A stretch of 64,000 nt of DNA from Pedobacter cryoconitis (GTDB taxonomy: Bacteria > Bacteroidota > Bacteroidia > Sphingobacteriales > Sphingobacteriaceae). Every line of letters starts with the position of its first letter. Position 1 is the first letter of the stretch. The notes below the pieces were generated by a model. It was not told the DNA's origin, made no database searches, and saw nothing but the letters and a program-made list of their open reading frames with translations. Both the position numbers and the translations under genes were made by a program. The stretch is from the NCBI RefSeq assembly GCF_001590605.1, contig NZ_CP014504.1, positions 5,270,001 through 5,334,000 of the forward strand. The letters run 5' to 3'. Shown piece after piece: positions 52,893-61,537 of the stretch.

Positions 52893-54164
52893 ATGGAACG
52901 AGATACTTTAATTTTTGATTTGATTGACAGGGAATTAGACCGTCAGGAAAACGGCCTTGAGCTGATTGCTTCAGAGAATTTTGTAAGCAAACAGGTAATG
53001 GAAGCTGCGGGTTCAGTATTAACTAACAAATATGCTGAAGGCTTACCGGGCAAACGTTATTATGGCGGATGTCAGGTGGTTGATGAGGTAGAGAATATTG
53101 CCATTGAACGTGCTAAAAAACTATTCGGTGCGGAATGGGTAAATGTTCAACCACATTCTGGCGCACAGGCTAATGCAGCTGTGATGCTGGCTGTAATACA
53201 GCCAGGAGACAAAATCCTTGGATTTGATCTGTCTCATGGAGGACACTTAACTCATGGTTCTCCGGTAAATTTTTCAGGTAAATTATACAAACCTTTCTTC
53301 TACGGTGTTAAAAAAGAAGATGGACTGATTGATTATGCAAAACTGGAAGAAGTAGCCTTGGCTGAACGTCCAAAATTAATTATCTGTGGTGCATCTGCCT
53401 ATTCAAGAGAATGGGATTATGCTTTTATCCGTAGCGTAGCTGATAAAATCGGTGCGTTGGTACTTGCCGATATTTCACACCCTGCAGGATTGATCGCAAG
53501 AGGATTATTAGCAAACCCGCTTCCTCATTGCCACATCGTGACTACAACTACACACAAAACATTACGCGGACCACGCGGTGGACTGATTATGATGGGTAAA
53601 GACTTTGAAAATCCATTTGGTATCAAAACACCTAAAGGCGAAACCAGAATGATGTCATCTGTATTAGATATGGCAGTTTTTCCAGGTACTCAAGGCGGTC
53701 CGTTAGAACACATTATTGCAGCAAAAGCAATTGCATTTGGTGAAGCATTAAGCGATGAATACCTGGTTTATATCAAACAAGTACAAGCGAATGCGCAGGC
53801 TATGGCAAAAGCTTTTATGAGCAGAGGATACGGTATCATTTCAGGTGGTACAGACAACCACTTAATGCTGATTGACTTACGCAACAAAAATATAACTGGA
53901 AAAGTTGCGGAAAATGCGCTTGAAAAAGCAGATATTACCGTGAACAAGAATATGGTACCGTTTGACGATAAATCTCCTTTTGTGACTTCAGGGATCCGCG
54001 TAGGGACTGCTGCAATTACAACCAGAGGATTTAAAGAACAAGACATGGAAAAAATTGTTGATTTAATAGATCAGGTTTTGACTAATCCAGAGGATGATGC
54101 CCATTTGAGTGAAGTGAGAAAACAAGTGACTGCATTAGTTGCTGGTTTTCCATTATACAAGTAA
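52893..54164 (+). CDS. glyA: Serine hydroxymethyltransferase
   Basis: The 423-aa PLP enzyme shows ELIASENFVSKQVMEAAGSV, TNKYAEGLPGKRYYGGCQVV, NVQPHSGAQANAAV, the lysine motif IVTTTTHKTLRGPRGGLIM (about residue 229) and DNHLMLIDLRNK. It interconverts serine and glycine and provides methylene-tetrahydrofolate. A near-consensus -7 box (ATACTTTG) lies about 10 bases before the ATG. The hybrid kinase gene follows 20 bases after its stop. Confidence 0.95.
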   Translation: MERDTLIFDLIDRELDRQENGLELIASENFVSKQVMEAAGSVLTNKYAEGLPGKRYYGGCQVVDEVENIAIERAKKLFGAEWVNVQPHSGAQANAAVMLAVIQPGDKILGFDLSHGGHLTHGSPVNFSGKLYKPFFYGVKKEDGLIDYAKLEEVALAERPKLIICGASAYSREWDYAFIRSVADKIGALVLADISHPAGLIARGLLANPLPHCHIVTTTTHKTLRGPRGGLIMMGKDFENPFGIKTPKGETRMMSSVLDMAVFPGTQGGPLEHIIAAKAIAFGEALSDEYLVYIKQVQANAQAMAKAFMSRGYGIISGGTDNHLMLIDLRNKNITGKVAENALEKADITVNKNMVPFDDKSPFVTSGIRVGTAAITTRGFKEQDMEKIVDLIDQVLTNPEDDAHLSEVRKQVTALVAGFPLYK

Positions 54165-54184
54165 AAAATACGGGTTAATCAATT

Positions 54185-56959
54185 ATGCCAATAGATACAG
54201 GAGTATGGTCACCTAGTGAAAAAGAGAGATTATGTGCGTTATATGCATATCATATCCTTGATACCCCAGTTGAGAAAAGCTTTGATAACCTTGCGAAGCT
54301 AGCGACGCAAATATTTAATATACCCATTGCCTTGATTTCTCTGTTAGACAAAGAAAGGCAATGGGTTAAATCATCTATTGGCGTAGCGATAAAGGAATTC
54401 CCCCGCAAGCAGTCTTTTTGCGAATATACAATCCAGGGAGATACAGTATTCGAAATCTGTGATACACTGGAAGACAGTCGGTTTACCGATTATCCGGTAG
54501 TTGTTTCCGAACCCTACATCAGATATTACGCCGGTGCACCCCTGATTGATGACCAGGGTTTTGTACTGGGCACGCTCTGCCTATTTGACCTGGTTCCCCG
54601 TCAATTTACTGACAGCCAAAAAGAAATCCTGAAAGGGATTGCGCAGGAAGTAGTCGTGCACCTCGTCCTGAAAAAAAAAGATCAACAGCTTCGTTCCAGC
54701 GTTACCCGCAGCCAGGAACTTTTGGATATAACAGGGATCTCTCCCGAAATTCACTGTATTCTTGACTATAGAGGCAAAGTCTTGTTCATTAACGAAGCAG
54801 TGACCCGATTATTAGGCTATACGGTACCACAAGCTATGGAACTTGGCCTTTTAGACGTCTGCTATCCGGAAGATATTCCCAGGGTGATGAAAAGCATAGC
54901 AGATGGACTGGAGAATAATTATAAAGAACTTCAAATTGACTTCAGGGTATTGGGCCGGGATCATATTATCCGGTGGATAAGCTGGTCGCTGGTTTCGAAA
55001 AACAGGCGTTGGTATACTTATGGAAGAGATATCACAGACAATAAAAAGGTGGAAAGTGAGCTGATGAAATTATCATTTGTGGCCAGCAAAGTAAATAATG
55101 CGGTGGTCATTAATGATGCAAATAATCAGGTGACGTGGGTAAATGCAGCTTTTGAGAAGATTACTGGATTCAGCCTGGAAGATGTTAAAGGAAAAAGGCT
55201 CGGAGATCTGATCATTGGCCCGAATACGGATCTTGAACTTATCGATGAAGTCAGAAGACTGACCAAACAAAGGCAATCTTTTACCATTGATATGCTGGCT
55301 TATCGAAAAGATAAGAAAGAAATCTGGCTTTCCGTTTACAATACAGTGGTATTGGATGACAGCGGGAATGTCGAGATTGAGGTAGAGATCATTATTGATA
55401 TTACCGATAAAAAAAGAGCAGAAGAAGAATTGCAGGTGCTTTCTATGGTCGCCAGTAAAACAAATACAGGAGTGAATATCCAGGATAATGAAGGCATTAC
55501 TACCTGGGTCAATCAATCTCTTGAAAAATTAACCGGTTACAAAAAAGAAGAACTCTATGGCCATCATCTGGGAAATATCCTTTCCCCTAATTTTCATGAT
55601 CAGGAATTAATAGCAACCTCAAGAGATAAAAGCAAAAACAATCAATCTTATACGATAGAAGTACTGGCAGAGAAGAAAAACGGATCTACAGTCTGGCTGT
55701 CCGTCTCTAACACGCCCATTATTAACAGCAAAGGAAAAGTAGAGAGACAAATTGATCTGATCTCTGATATTACCCAACGCAAGCAGATTGAGAAAGAGAT
55801 GATTGAGGCTAAAGAACAGGCCTTAAAGCTCAGTGAAGCAAAGGAAATGTTTCTTTCTGTAATGAGCCATGAAATCCGTACACCTTTGAATGCCGTGATT
55901 GGCATGACCCACTTATTATTGGACAATGACCCAAAAATCTCACAGATTGATGATTTAAATATTCTGAAGTTCTCAGGTGAAAACTTATTACATATCATCA
56001 ATGATATCCTGGATTTTACGAAAATGGAAACTGGTAAGATGGAACTGGAAGTTTTTCCATTCAATCTTAAAACATTGGCAAATGATATTATCAATTCACT
56101 GCAAGTCAATGTAAAGAAGAAAGGAAATCAGTTAAATCTTGTGTTTGACCCTTCAATTCCATCGTTAATTTCGGGCGATAAAAACAGGCTGTACCAGATC
56201 CTGATGAACTTTCTGGGCAATGCGATTAAATTCACTGAGAATGGGCAGGTGCAGCTTATTCTGACCCTTGCCGGGCAGAATGAAAAGCAGTCGATCATCA
56301 GGTTTGAGATTACAGATAATGGCATAGGAATACCTAAGGACAAGCAAAGTTATATTTTTGAAACCTTTACTCAGGCCAAAACAGATATTTCCAGAAAATA
56401 TGGAGGTACAGGATTGGGGCTGGCAATTACAAAGAAGCTATTGCAAATGTTCAATTCTGATATTATAGTGGATAGTACCGAAGGGGAGGGAACTACCTTT
56501 TCTTTTGAAATTGCCTTTAGTAAAACGGCCGAAATATCTGCTTCAACCGGTAATAGCACCGAAATGAGTGTCTTTATTGGTAAAAGGATATTGGTGGTAG
56601 ATGACAATGAAATTAATATTCTGATTGCCAAGCGTATTCTTAGCAAATGGGGATTGGAGATTGAGGCTGCGGTCAATGGATACGAAGCTATAGAGAAGAT
56701 TATGACCGAAAGTTTTGATCTGATCTTTATGGATATTAAAATGCCGGGGATAGATGGTTTCGAAACTACAGGTATTGTCAGGGATATCAGCGGTGCATAT
56801 TATAAGCAAGTACCTATCATTGCATTGACTGCTTCTACACTTAAAAATGACCATTACAAATTTAATGAATGCGGTATGAATGGCCATGTCCTAAAACCGT
56901 TTAATCCGGAAGAGATTAAAAAACTGCTTTTCGGTTTCCTTTCCCGCGAAAAGGAATAG
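54185..56959 (+). CDS. Hybrid sensor histidine kinase GAF-PAS3-HisKA-HATPase-REC
   Basis: The 924-aa cytoplasmic protein has a GAF domain (about 20-165, with the full middle segment EDSRFTDYPVV). Three PAS domains follow (about 180-295, 300-420, 425-545; the second and third are similar, starting KVNNAVVINDANNQVTWVNA and KTNTGVNIQDNEGITTWVNQ). The HisKA His lies at about 562 in SVMSHEIRTPLNAVIGM. The ATPase domain has MNFLGNAIKFTENG, EITDNGIGIP and GGTGLGLAI. The C-terminal receiver has its Asp at about 849 in LIFMDIKMPGIDGF. No membrane helix or HPt domain is present. It probably phosphorylates its own receiver and a separate HPt protein. Confidence 0.9.
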   Translation: MPIDTGVWSPSEKERLCALYAYHILDTPVEKSFDNLAKLATQIFNIPIALISLLDKERQWVKSSIGVAIKEFPRKQSFCEYTIQGDTVFEICDTLEDSRFTDYPVVVSEPYIRYYAGAPLIDDQGFVLGTLCLFDLVPRQFTDSQKEILKGIAQEVVVHLVLKKKDQQLRSSVTRSQELLDITGISPEIHCILDYRGKVLFINEAVTRLLGYTVPQAMELGLLDVCYPEDIPRVMKSIADGLENNYKELQIDFRVLGRDHIIRWISWSLVSKNRRWYTYGRDITDNKKVESELMKLSFVASKVNNAVVINDANNQVTWVNAAFEKITGFSLEDVKGKRLGDLIIGPNTDLELIDEVRRLTKQRQSFTIDMLAYRKDKKEIWLSVYNTVVLDDSGNVEIEVEIIIDITDKKRAEEELQVLSMVASKTNTGVNIQDNEGITTWVNQSLEKLTGYKKEELYGHHLGNILSPNFHDQELIATSRDKSKNNQSYTIEVLAEKKNGSTVWLSVSNTPIINSKGKVERQIDLISDITQRKQIEKEMIEAKEQALKLSEAKEMFLSVMSHEIRTPLNAVIGMTHLLLDNDPKISQIDDLNILKFSGENLLHIINDILDFTKMETGKMELEVFPFNLKTLANDIINSLQVNVKKKGNQLNLVFDPSIPSLISGDKNRLYQILMNFLGNAIKFTENGQVQLILTLAGQNEKQSIIRFEITDNGIGIPKDKQSYIFETFTQAKTDISRKYGGTGLGLAITKKLLQMFNSDIIVDSTEGEGTTFSFEIAFSKTAEISASTGNSTEMSVFIGKRILVVDDNEINILIAKRILSKWGLEIEAAVNGYEAIEKIMTESFDLIFMDIKMPGIDGFETTGIVRDISGAYYKQVPIIALTASTLKNDHYKFNECGMNGHVLKPFNPEEIKKLLFGFLSREKE

Positions 56960-56984
56960 AAAAATCCTTTTCTTAACCGGCCAC

Positions 56985-57053
56985 AAAAAAAGAGCCGGAA
57001 CTCCATTTCTGAAATTCCGACTCCTAAATTAACGCTCTCGTATATATCAACGA
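56985..57053 (-). ncRNA. Candidate small RNA or terminator unit, copy A
   Basis: On the minus strand a tag (57024-57053, containing GAGAGCGTTAATTTAG) is followed by a hairpin (arms 57015-57023 and 56992-57000, one U-G pair) and a run of seven T (56985-56991). This is a complete intrinsic terminator. Copy B about 140 bases away has the same tag and the same hairpin plan with different sequence. It may be a short RNA of about 60-70 bases or a relic of a duplicated terminator for comF. Confidence 0.4.
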
Positions 57054-57123
57054 TTAAGTGCGGCTATTGTTTTTACTAAATTGTTTTTTTATAAAAATAA
57101 ATTGATTCTGCTCTGAAAAGATA

Positions 57124-57195
57124 AAGGGCCGATATTTCTATGAAGAAAATATCGACCCTTACCATCTAAATTAACGCTCTCAAATATATAAACGA
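57124..57195 (-). ncRNA. Candidate small RNA or terminator unit, copy B
   Basis: The tag (57166-57195) matches copy A at 27 of 30 positions. The hairpin (arms 57147-57160 and 57124-57137, 14 pairs with one U-G at the same place as in copy A) is followed on the minus strand by a T-rich stretch. TATATTTG in the tag (57182-57189) fits TAnnTTTG, so the unit may have its own promoter. It lies 37 bases beyond the comF stop, so it could also be comF's terminator. Confidence 0.4.
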
Positions 57196-57232
57196 GCATA
57201 AAATATAAATGTTATCCTGAATACCTTTTTTT

Positions 57233-57925
57233 TTATTCTGCATAAGCCAGCGTTGCAATAGACAGTTTATTTAACCCATTATCCAGCAGGAGCTTGCCAC
57301 AGGCTTCAAATGTGGCTCCGGTAGTAAGTATGTCATCAACAAGCAGGATATGTTTGTGCTGTAAATCTTGAGTTTTATGCAGCTCAAATGCATCTTTTAT
57401 GTTTTCAAAACGATTAAACCGGCTCTTTTTGGTTTGTGTGGCTGTATTGATTTTTCTAGTCAGAAGTTTGGTATGGATGGGTATTTGTAAAATACAGGCT
57501 ATTCCTTCAGCAATAGATTGACTTTGGTTATAGCCTCTGCTGCGTTCCTTTTTCGGATGAAGTGGAATAGGGATAATTAAATCTGGTTTTTGGCCTGATC
57601 GTATGATATTTTCACCAATGCGCTTACCCAGGAGGAAGCCGACATCTGTTTGTCCTTTATATTTCAGCTGATGAATCAGCTGTTGAACTCTGTTACCTTT
57701 TTTAAAATATAATAAGGCTGTGACCTGATGAACACGTATTCTGCCCCAGAACAATTTGGCGGCAGGGTGGTCATTATATAAATGGAAATCTGTGAAGGGG
57801 AGATCATGCAGGCATTTAATGCAGATTGTTTTTTCTCCATAAAATAATGCTGTGCCACAAGCATTGCAATTCCTGGGAAAGAGCAGCTGAAGAAGGTCAG
57901 TAAAGATTTGTTGAATCAGGGACAT
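57233..57925 (-). CDS. comF: ComF-like phosphoribosyltransferase family protein
   Basis: The 230-aa protein has the ComF layout: a zinc-ribbon-like start with CNACGTALFYGEKTICIKC (four cysteines, about residues 20-38), then a PRTase domain with IPIPLHPKKERSRGYNQSQS and the PRPP-binding ILLVDDILTTGATFEACGKL (about 193-212). ComF proteins support DNA uptake in competent bacteria but occur widely in non-competent ones. It follows rlmN after 28 bases and is probably cotranscribed. Confidence 0.85.
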   Translation of the reverse strand: MSLIQQIFTDLLQLLFPRNCNACGTALFYGEKTICIKCLHDLPFTDFHLYNDHPAAKLFWGRIRVHQVTALLYFKKGNRVQQLIHQLKYKGQTDVGFLLGKRIGENIIRSGQKPDLIIPIPLHPKKERSRGYNQSQSIAEGIACILQIPIHTKLLTRKINTATQTKKSRFNRFENIKDAFELHKTQDLQHKHILLVDDILTTGATFEACGKLLLDNGLNKLSIATLAYAE

Positions 57926-57953
57926 TTTACAATGTACCCCTGATTTGCCGGAA

Positions 57954-59024
57954 TTAGTTAGCTGATATTTCTGTTTCTGGCTGGTTTTTTACAGCAAGCT
58001 GTCCACAGGCAGCATCAATATCTTTACCGCGGCTACGTCTGATATTTGTATTCACACCCTGGCTTTTCAGGTAATTCGAGAAAGCGTCAATTTTATCTCC
58101 TTCTGCATTGATGAAATCTGCAAACTGAATTGGGTTATATTCAATCAGGTTTACTTTGCAGGGTACGTGTTTACAGAATTTAGCCAGATCTATAGCATCC
58201 TGAAGTTCGTCATTAAAGTTATTGAAGACAATATATTCGTAGGTAACGGGGTTCTTTGTTTTGGCGAAATAGTATTTTAAGGCCTCTGCAAGTACTTTTA
58301 AAGTATTTTGCTCATTGATAGGCATAATTTCATTTCTCTTTTTGTCGTCAGCAGCATGCAGGGATAGTGCAAGGTTAAATTTAGCCCCGTCGTCTGCCAG
58401 TTTCCTGATCATTTTAGCAATACCTGCTGTAGAAACAGTAATTCTCTTGTATGACATGTTTAATCCATCAGGAGCAGTAATCCGCTCTATTGATTTCATC
58501 ACATTTGCATAGTTTAATAACGGCTCTCCCATACCCATATAAACGATATTGGTCAGTGGGGCATTGTAGTTCTTTTTGGCCTGCTGATCAATCAGTACCA
58601 CCTGATCATAAATTTCATCGGCGTTTAGGTTACGTTTTCTATCCATATAACCTGTTGCACAGAATTTACAGGATAAGCTGCAACCAACCTGAGAGCTTAC
58701 GCAGGCAGTCATCCGTTCTTCCATTGGAATCAGTACGCCTTCAACGATGTTTCCATCAAATAAACGGAAGGTATTTTTAATGGTTTGGTCGTTACTGAAT
58801 TGTGTATTGTTGACCTCAACTGCATTGATGGTATAGTTCTCGTCCAGTTTCTTTCTCAGGTCTTTAGACAGGTTACTCATTTCTTCAAAAGAACGCGCAG
58901 ATTTTTCCCAAAGCCATTGGTAAACCTGTTTGGCCCGGTATGCGGGTTCTTTCATCTCAGTGAAGTGCTGCTGAAGCTGGATAAGACTCAGAGAACGGAT
59001 ATCAGTTTTAGTTGTTACTAGCAT
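57954..59024 (-). CDS. rlmN: 23S rRNA/tRNA adenine-C2 methyltransferase RlmN
   Basis: The ATG at 59024 gives 356 aa beginning MLVTTKTDIRSLSLIQLQQH; the frame reaches a TTG at 59033 but that codon sits in the -7 promoter box. The radical-SAM cluster motif is GCSLSCKFCATGYMDRK, and the conserved cysteines near ACVSSQVGC and the C-terminal DIDAACGQLA are present. RlmN methylates A2503 of 23S rRNA and A37 of some tRNAs. The promoter ends six bases before the ATG. Confidence 0.94.
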   Translation of the reverse strand: MLVTTKTDIRSLSLIQLQQHFTEMKEPAYRAKQVYQWLWEKSARSFEEMSNLSKDLRKKLDENYTINAVEVNNTQFSNDQTIKNTFRLFDGNIVEGVLIPMEERMTACVSSQVGCSLSCKFCATGYMDRKRNLNADEIYDQVVLIDQQAKKNYNAPLTNIVYMGMGEPLLNYANVMKSIERITAPDGLNMSYKRITVSTAGIAKMIRKLADDGAKFNLALSLHAADDKKRNEIMPINEQNTLKVLAEALKYYFAKTKNPVTYEYIVFNNFNDELQDAIDLAKFCKHVPCKVNLIEYNPIQFADFINAEGDKIDAFSNYLKSQGVNTNIRRSRGKDIDAACGQLAVKNQPETEISAN

Positions 59025-59030
59025 TTGATG

Positions 59031-59038
59031 CAAAGTTA
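59031..59038 (-). promoter_or_regulatory. Putative promoter abutting rlmN
   Basis: On the minus strand TAACTTTG matches TAnnTTTG and ends six bases before the ATG at 59024, suggesting a leaderless or very short-leader transcript. Confidence 0.45.
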
Positions 59039-59098
59039 CCTAAAAATAATAAGCCACCCAATTTTTCGTTGGAACTTACTTGTTTTTAGTAAGTTATG

Positions 59099-59138
59099 AA
59101 ATTTTCATGACTTTAATTGATTAAGGTCATGAAAATTT
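59099..59138. terminator. Long hairpin between the pseudouridine synthase gene and rlmN
   Basis: Arms 59099-59116 and 59121-59138 pair over 18 positions with one G-U and a TTGA loop. It ends 24 bases past the stop of the upstream minus-strand gene and is AT-rich at its base, consistent with a terminator. A second 8-bp stem (59073-59080 with 59088-59095) follows. Confidence 0.5.
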
Positions 59139-59162
59139 ATGGACAGGCTAAGTTGTTGTTGT

Positions 59163-60230
59163 TTAGCGTTTTGGGCTTCTTGTTTTTGCCGGAGCTGATC
59201 CTGATCTTCCTTTTGTTGGTTTCACTGATCTTCTGCTTGGGCCATTGCTTTTGTTCCAGTCATTGGTTGCAGCTGGTGCTTTGAATGACGATGATCCTGA
59301 TGCTGGTTTTGCTCTTGATCCTCTTGGTGGCTTTTCTTCTCTTTCACTTCTTTCTCCGCGTTCGCCTCTTGGGGTAGTTGGTCTTGGTTTTCCTTTAGAT
59401 GGGCCTGCTGGTCTTGCTCTGAATGCTTTTGCGGGGGTTACATTGGCTTCTTCTGGTGCTGTAGTTGCTTTTGCTTTTTTAACGACTCTTTTTGCAGCAG
59501 CGTGTTCTACAGAGCTTGATTTTGCAATCATGTTATGAATTTCTGTCAGTTCTTCTGGAGTGAATTCTCTCCATTCTCCAACTGGAAGACCTTTCAGGTT
59601 GATATTCATAATACGGATACGTTCCAGTTTGGTCACTTCAAATCCGAAGTGTTCACACATGCGTCTGATTTGTCTGTTCAATCCCTGGATCAGCGTAATT
59701 TTGAAGATGAATGGGCTTTCTTTCGTTACTTTGCATTTTTTGGTCATGACCCCTAGTACGGGTACGCCTTTAGCCATATTGGTAATAAACTGGTCTGTTA
59801 ATGGTTTATTAACTGTAACCAGGTATTCTTTTTCATGGTTGTTGCCGGCACGAAGGATTTTGTTAACTAAGTCTCCGTTGTTGGTCATGAAGATCAATCC
59901 TTGTGAGTCTTTGTCCAGTCTTCCAATTGGGAAGACTCTTTCGCTGTGGTTTACGTAATCAACGATGTTGCTTTTTACGCCAGCTTCTGTTGTACTGGTT
60001 ACGCCAACGGGTTTGTTAAATGCAAGCAGGATGGAGTTGTCTACTTCTTTGGGTTCAATGGTTTGTCCGTTTACCGTAATCAGGTCACCGAAGTATACCT
60101 GGTCGCCAACTTTGGCTTTTCTGCCATTAATAAAGACATTTCCCTGTTCAATGTATCTGTCTGCTGCTCTGCGCGAGCACATGCCGCTTTCACTAATGTA
60201 TTTATTTAATCGGGTGGTAGAATCGGACAT
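59163..60230 (-). CDS. RsuA/RluB-family pseudouridine synthase with basic tail
   Basis: The 355-aa protein has an S4 RNA-binding domain (about 6-55, RLNKYISESGMCSRRAADRY) and a pseudouridine synthase domain. Its catalytic Asp lies in the motif FPIGRLDKDSQGLIFMTNNG (about residue 102), followed by RQIRRMCEHFGFEV. From about 245 to 355 the tail is low-complexity and very basic (Lys, Arg, Pro, Ser, Gly), with little predicted fold. RluB/RluF-type assignment is likely, but the exact rRNA position is not readable. Such tails are common in this phylum and probably bind RNA. Confidence 0.88.
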   Translation of the reverse strand: MSDSTTRLNKYISESGMCSRRAADRYIEQGNVFINGRKAKVGDQVYFGDLITVNGQTIEPKEVDNSILLAFNKPVGVTSTTEAGVKSNIVDYVNHSERVFPIGRLDKDSQGLIFMTNNGDLVNKILRAGNNHEKEYLVTVNKPLTDQFITNMAKGVPVLGVMTKKCKVTKESPFIFKITLIQGLNRQIRRMCEHFGFEVTKLERIRIMNINLKGLPVGEWREFTPEELTEIHNMIAKSSSVEHAAAKRVVKKAKATTAPEEANVTPAKAFRARPAGPSKGKPRPTTPRGERGERSEREEKPPRGSRAKPASGSSSFKAPAATNDWNKSNGPSRRSVKPTKGRSGSAPAKTRSPKR

Positions 60231-60291
60231 AATAGTATTTCTTTTTACAAAGTAATCAATTTATACCCATATATGCTATGAAAATAATGGG

Positions 60292-60378
60292 ATTTCAAAA
60301 AAACAGTTGTTATTTCTTGCTGGATTTCATTCTGCGAATGAAACAGGCTGCGAAATTAACAACTGGTTTTTTTGAAAT
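60292..60378. repeat. Nested palindrome, possible cruciform or structured RNA
   Basis: Outer arms (60292-60315 and 60353-60378) are complementary over about 22 positions with one or two bulges. Inside, TTTCATTC (60325-60332) pairs exactly with GAATGAAA (60336-60343) around a 3-base loop. It sits about 60 bases upstream of the pseudouridine synthase start on the minus strand. Confidence 0.6.
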
Positions 60379-60465
60379 TTCACAGGTTTCCCCATACTTA
60401 TAATTTGGATAGGAAAGTAGGATAAATTAATTGCTTTAAAAATTAGATAATACTTATTACAGTCG

Positions 60466-60990
60466 GTTTGGAGGAAAAGAGTGGAAACGCTGTGGGAAAG
60501 ATAATTGAAGGAAGGATAGTTGTTTGGTGGAGAAACGTTTTGAAGAAAATAATGGGAGGAAATGTTGTTTTTTGGTGAAGAAACGCTGTGAAGAAGGTAA
60601 TGGAAGGAAATATTGTTGTTAGGTGCAGAGTTGTTGGTTGGAGAAACGCTGTGAAGAAGCTAATCGAAGGAAAAGATAGTTTGTTGGGTGGAGAGTTGTT
60701 GGTTGGAGAAACGCTGTGAAGAAGCTAATGGAAGGAAAAGATAGTTTGTTTGGTGCAGATCTGTTTTGATGGAGAATCGCTTGGAAGATGATAATGGAAG
60801 AAAATAATGGGAGGAAATATTGTTGTTTGGTGCGGATCTGTTTAATGGAGAAATGCTTGGAAAATAATAATGGAAGAAAATATTGTTGTTTGGTGCGGAT
60901 CTGTTTGGTGGAGAAAGGCTTGGAAGATGAAAATTGAAGGAAGTATTGTTGTTGGGAGCAGACTTGTTTGGTGGAGAAATGGGTGCAAAA
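60466..60990 (+). repeat. Degenerate tandem repeat array, unit about 65 bases
   Basis: Eight or nine imperfect copies run head to tail. The core reads GGAGAAACGCTGTGAAGAAG, then a TAATGGAAGGAAA-type stretch, GTTGTTTGGTGCAGATCTG and back. The two best copies begin at 60636 and 60701, 65 bases apart, and differ by few bases; outer copies are more diverged and vary in length. The plus strand is strikingly poor in C. No open frame spans the array. Confidence 0.8.
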
Positions 60991-61111
60991 GGGGGGTAAT
61001 TTTTTACGTGGCCTTGGCGTATAAAACAGGTGTTGAAACTAGGTTAAATAGTGCCTTGGAATGTCCGTTCCTGAAAAGAGTTTACATAAGAAAGTTTTTC
61101 AAAACAGAAAA

Positions 61112-61483
61112 ATGAGTATAAAAGACGAAAAGCCGAACAAAGGCAAAGGGGGTAGAAAAGCTATCCATTCAGACAGCTTTAAGGTTCAGGTAGCCTTAGA
61201 ATATTTATCAGGATCTTACAGTTATCCACAGGTAGGAAAAAAATATGGCTTAGCAGAACATACTGTGCTGTGGTTCGTATCTTGGTACCGAAAGAATCAA
61301 GATGTTATGATAGCTGAAGAACCAATTGAAGCAGAATATGGAGCCTTAAACCCTTCCCAGATCAGAGCACTTGAAAAACGAGTGGCTTTAGCAGAAATGA
61401 AGGTAGCAGTTCTTGAAAAAGTAATTGCTATTGCTAATGCAGAATATGGTACAGATCTTAAAAAAAAAGTTGCTACCAAGTGA
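61112..61483 (+). CDS. IS3-family transposase OrfA
   Basis: The ATG at 61112 gives 123 aa beginning MSIKDEKPNKGKGGRKAIHS; the frame back to 61061 runs through the element's end. A helix-turn-helix lies at about 25-70 (FKVQVALEYLSGSYSYPQVG, KKYGLAEHTVLWFVSWYRKN), followed by a leucine-zipper-like helix (LEKRVALAEMKVAVLEKVIA). It binds the element ends. A run of nine A (61460-61468) near its end is a likely -1 frameshift site for an OrfAB fusion. The stop overlaps the GTG of orfB by four bases. Confidence 0.85.
   Translation: MSIKDEKPNKGKGGRKAIHSDSFKVQVALEYLSGSYSYPQVGKKYGLAEHTVLWFVSWYRKNQDVMIAEEPIEAEYGALNPSQIRALEKRVALAEMKVAVLEKVIAIANAEYGTDLKKKVATK
61460..61468 (+). promoter_or_regulatory. Putative -1 programmed frameshift slip site
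   Basis: Nine consecutive A lie 12 bases before the orfA stop. orfB is in the -1 frame and that frame is open from the run onward, as in other IS3 elements that make OrfAB by slippage. Confidence 0.5.
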
Positions 61484-61537
61484 TTGCTGAGCTAAGAGGT
61501 ACCCGCAAGTATTATAGTATAGCTAATCTTTGTTGGG

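Larger units (their letters stand above)
60231..61061. other. Accessory non-coding region with palindrome and tandem repeats
   Basis: No gene is credible across more than 800 bases. It contains the nested palindrome at 60292-60378 and the degenerate tandem repeats at 60466-60990, described separately. Short frames running through the repeats are broken by stops in all copies. Confidence 0.6.

Noticed and set aside
55073..56887. Several minus-strand frames of 60-153 codons inside the hybrid kinase
   Set aside because: All are antisense shadows of a continuous multi-domain kinase.
59245..60255. Plus-strand frames opposite the pseudouridine synthase gene
   Set aside because: They arise from the skewed codon use of the basic tail and S4 domain; the minus strand has a complete family match.
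60466..60990. Repeat array as a CRISPR
   Set aside because: The repeated part occupies most of each unit, copies are degenerate and of unequal length, there are no unique spacers of constant size, and no cas gene is near.
60870..61115. 81-codon frame over the end of the tandem repeats
   Set aside because: It runs through repeat units into the IS3 left end, has no domain, and the same frame is closed in the other repeats.
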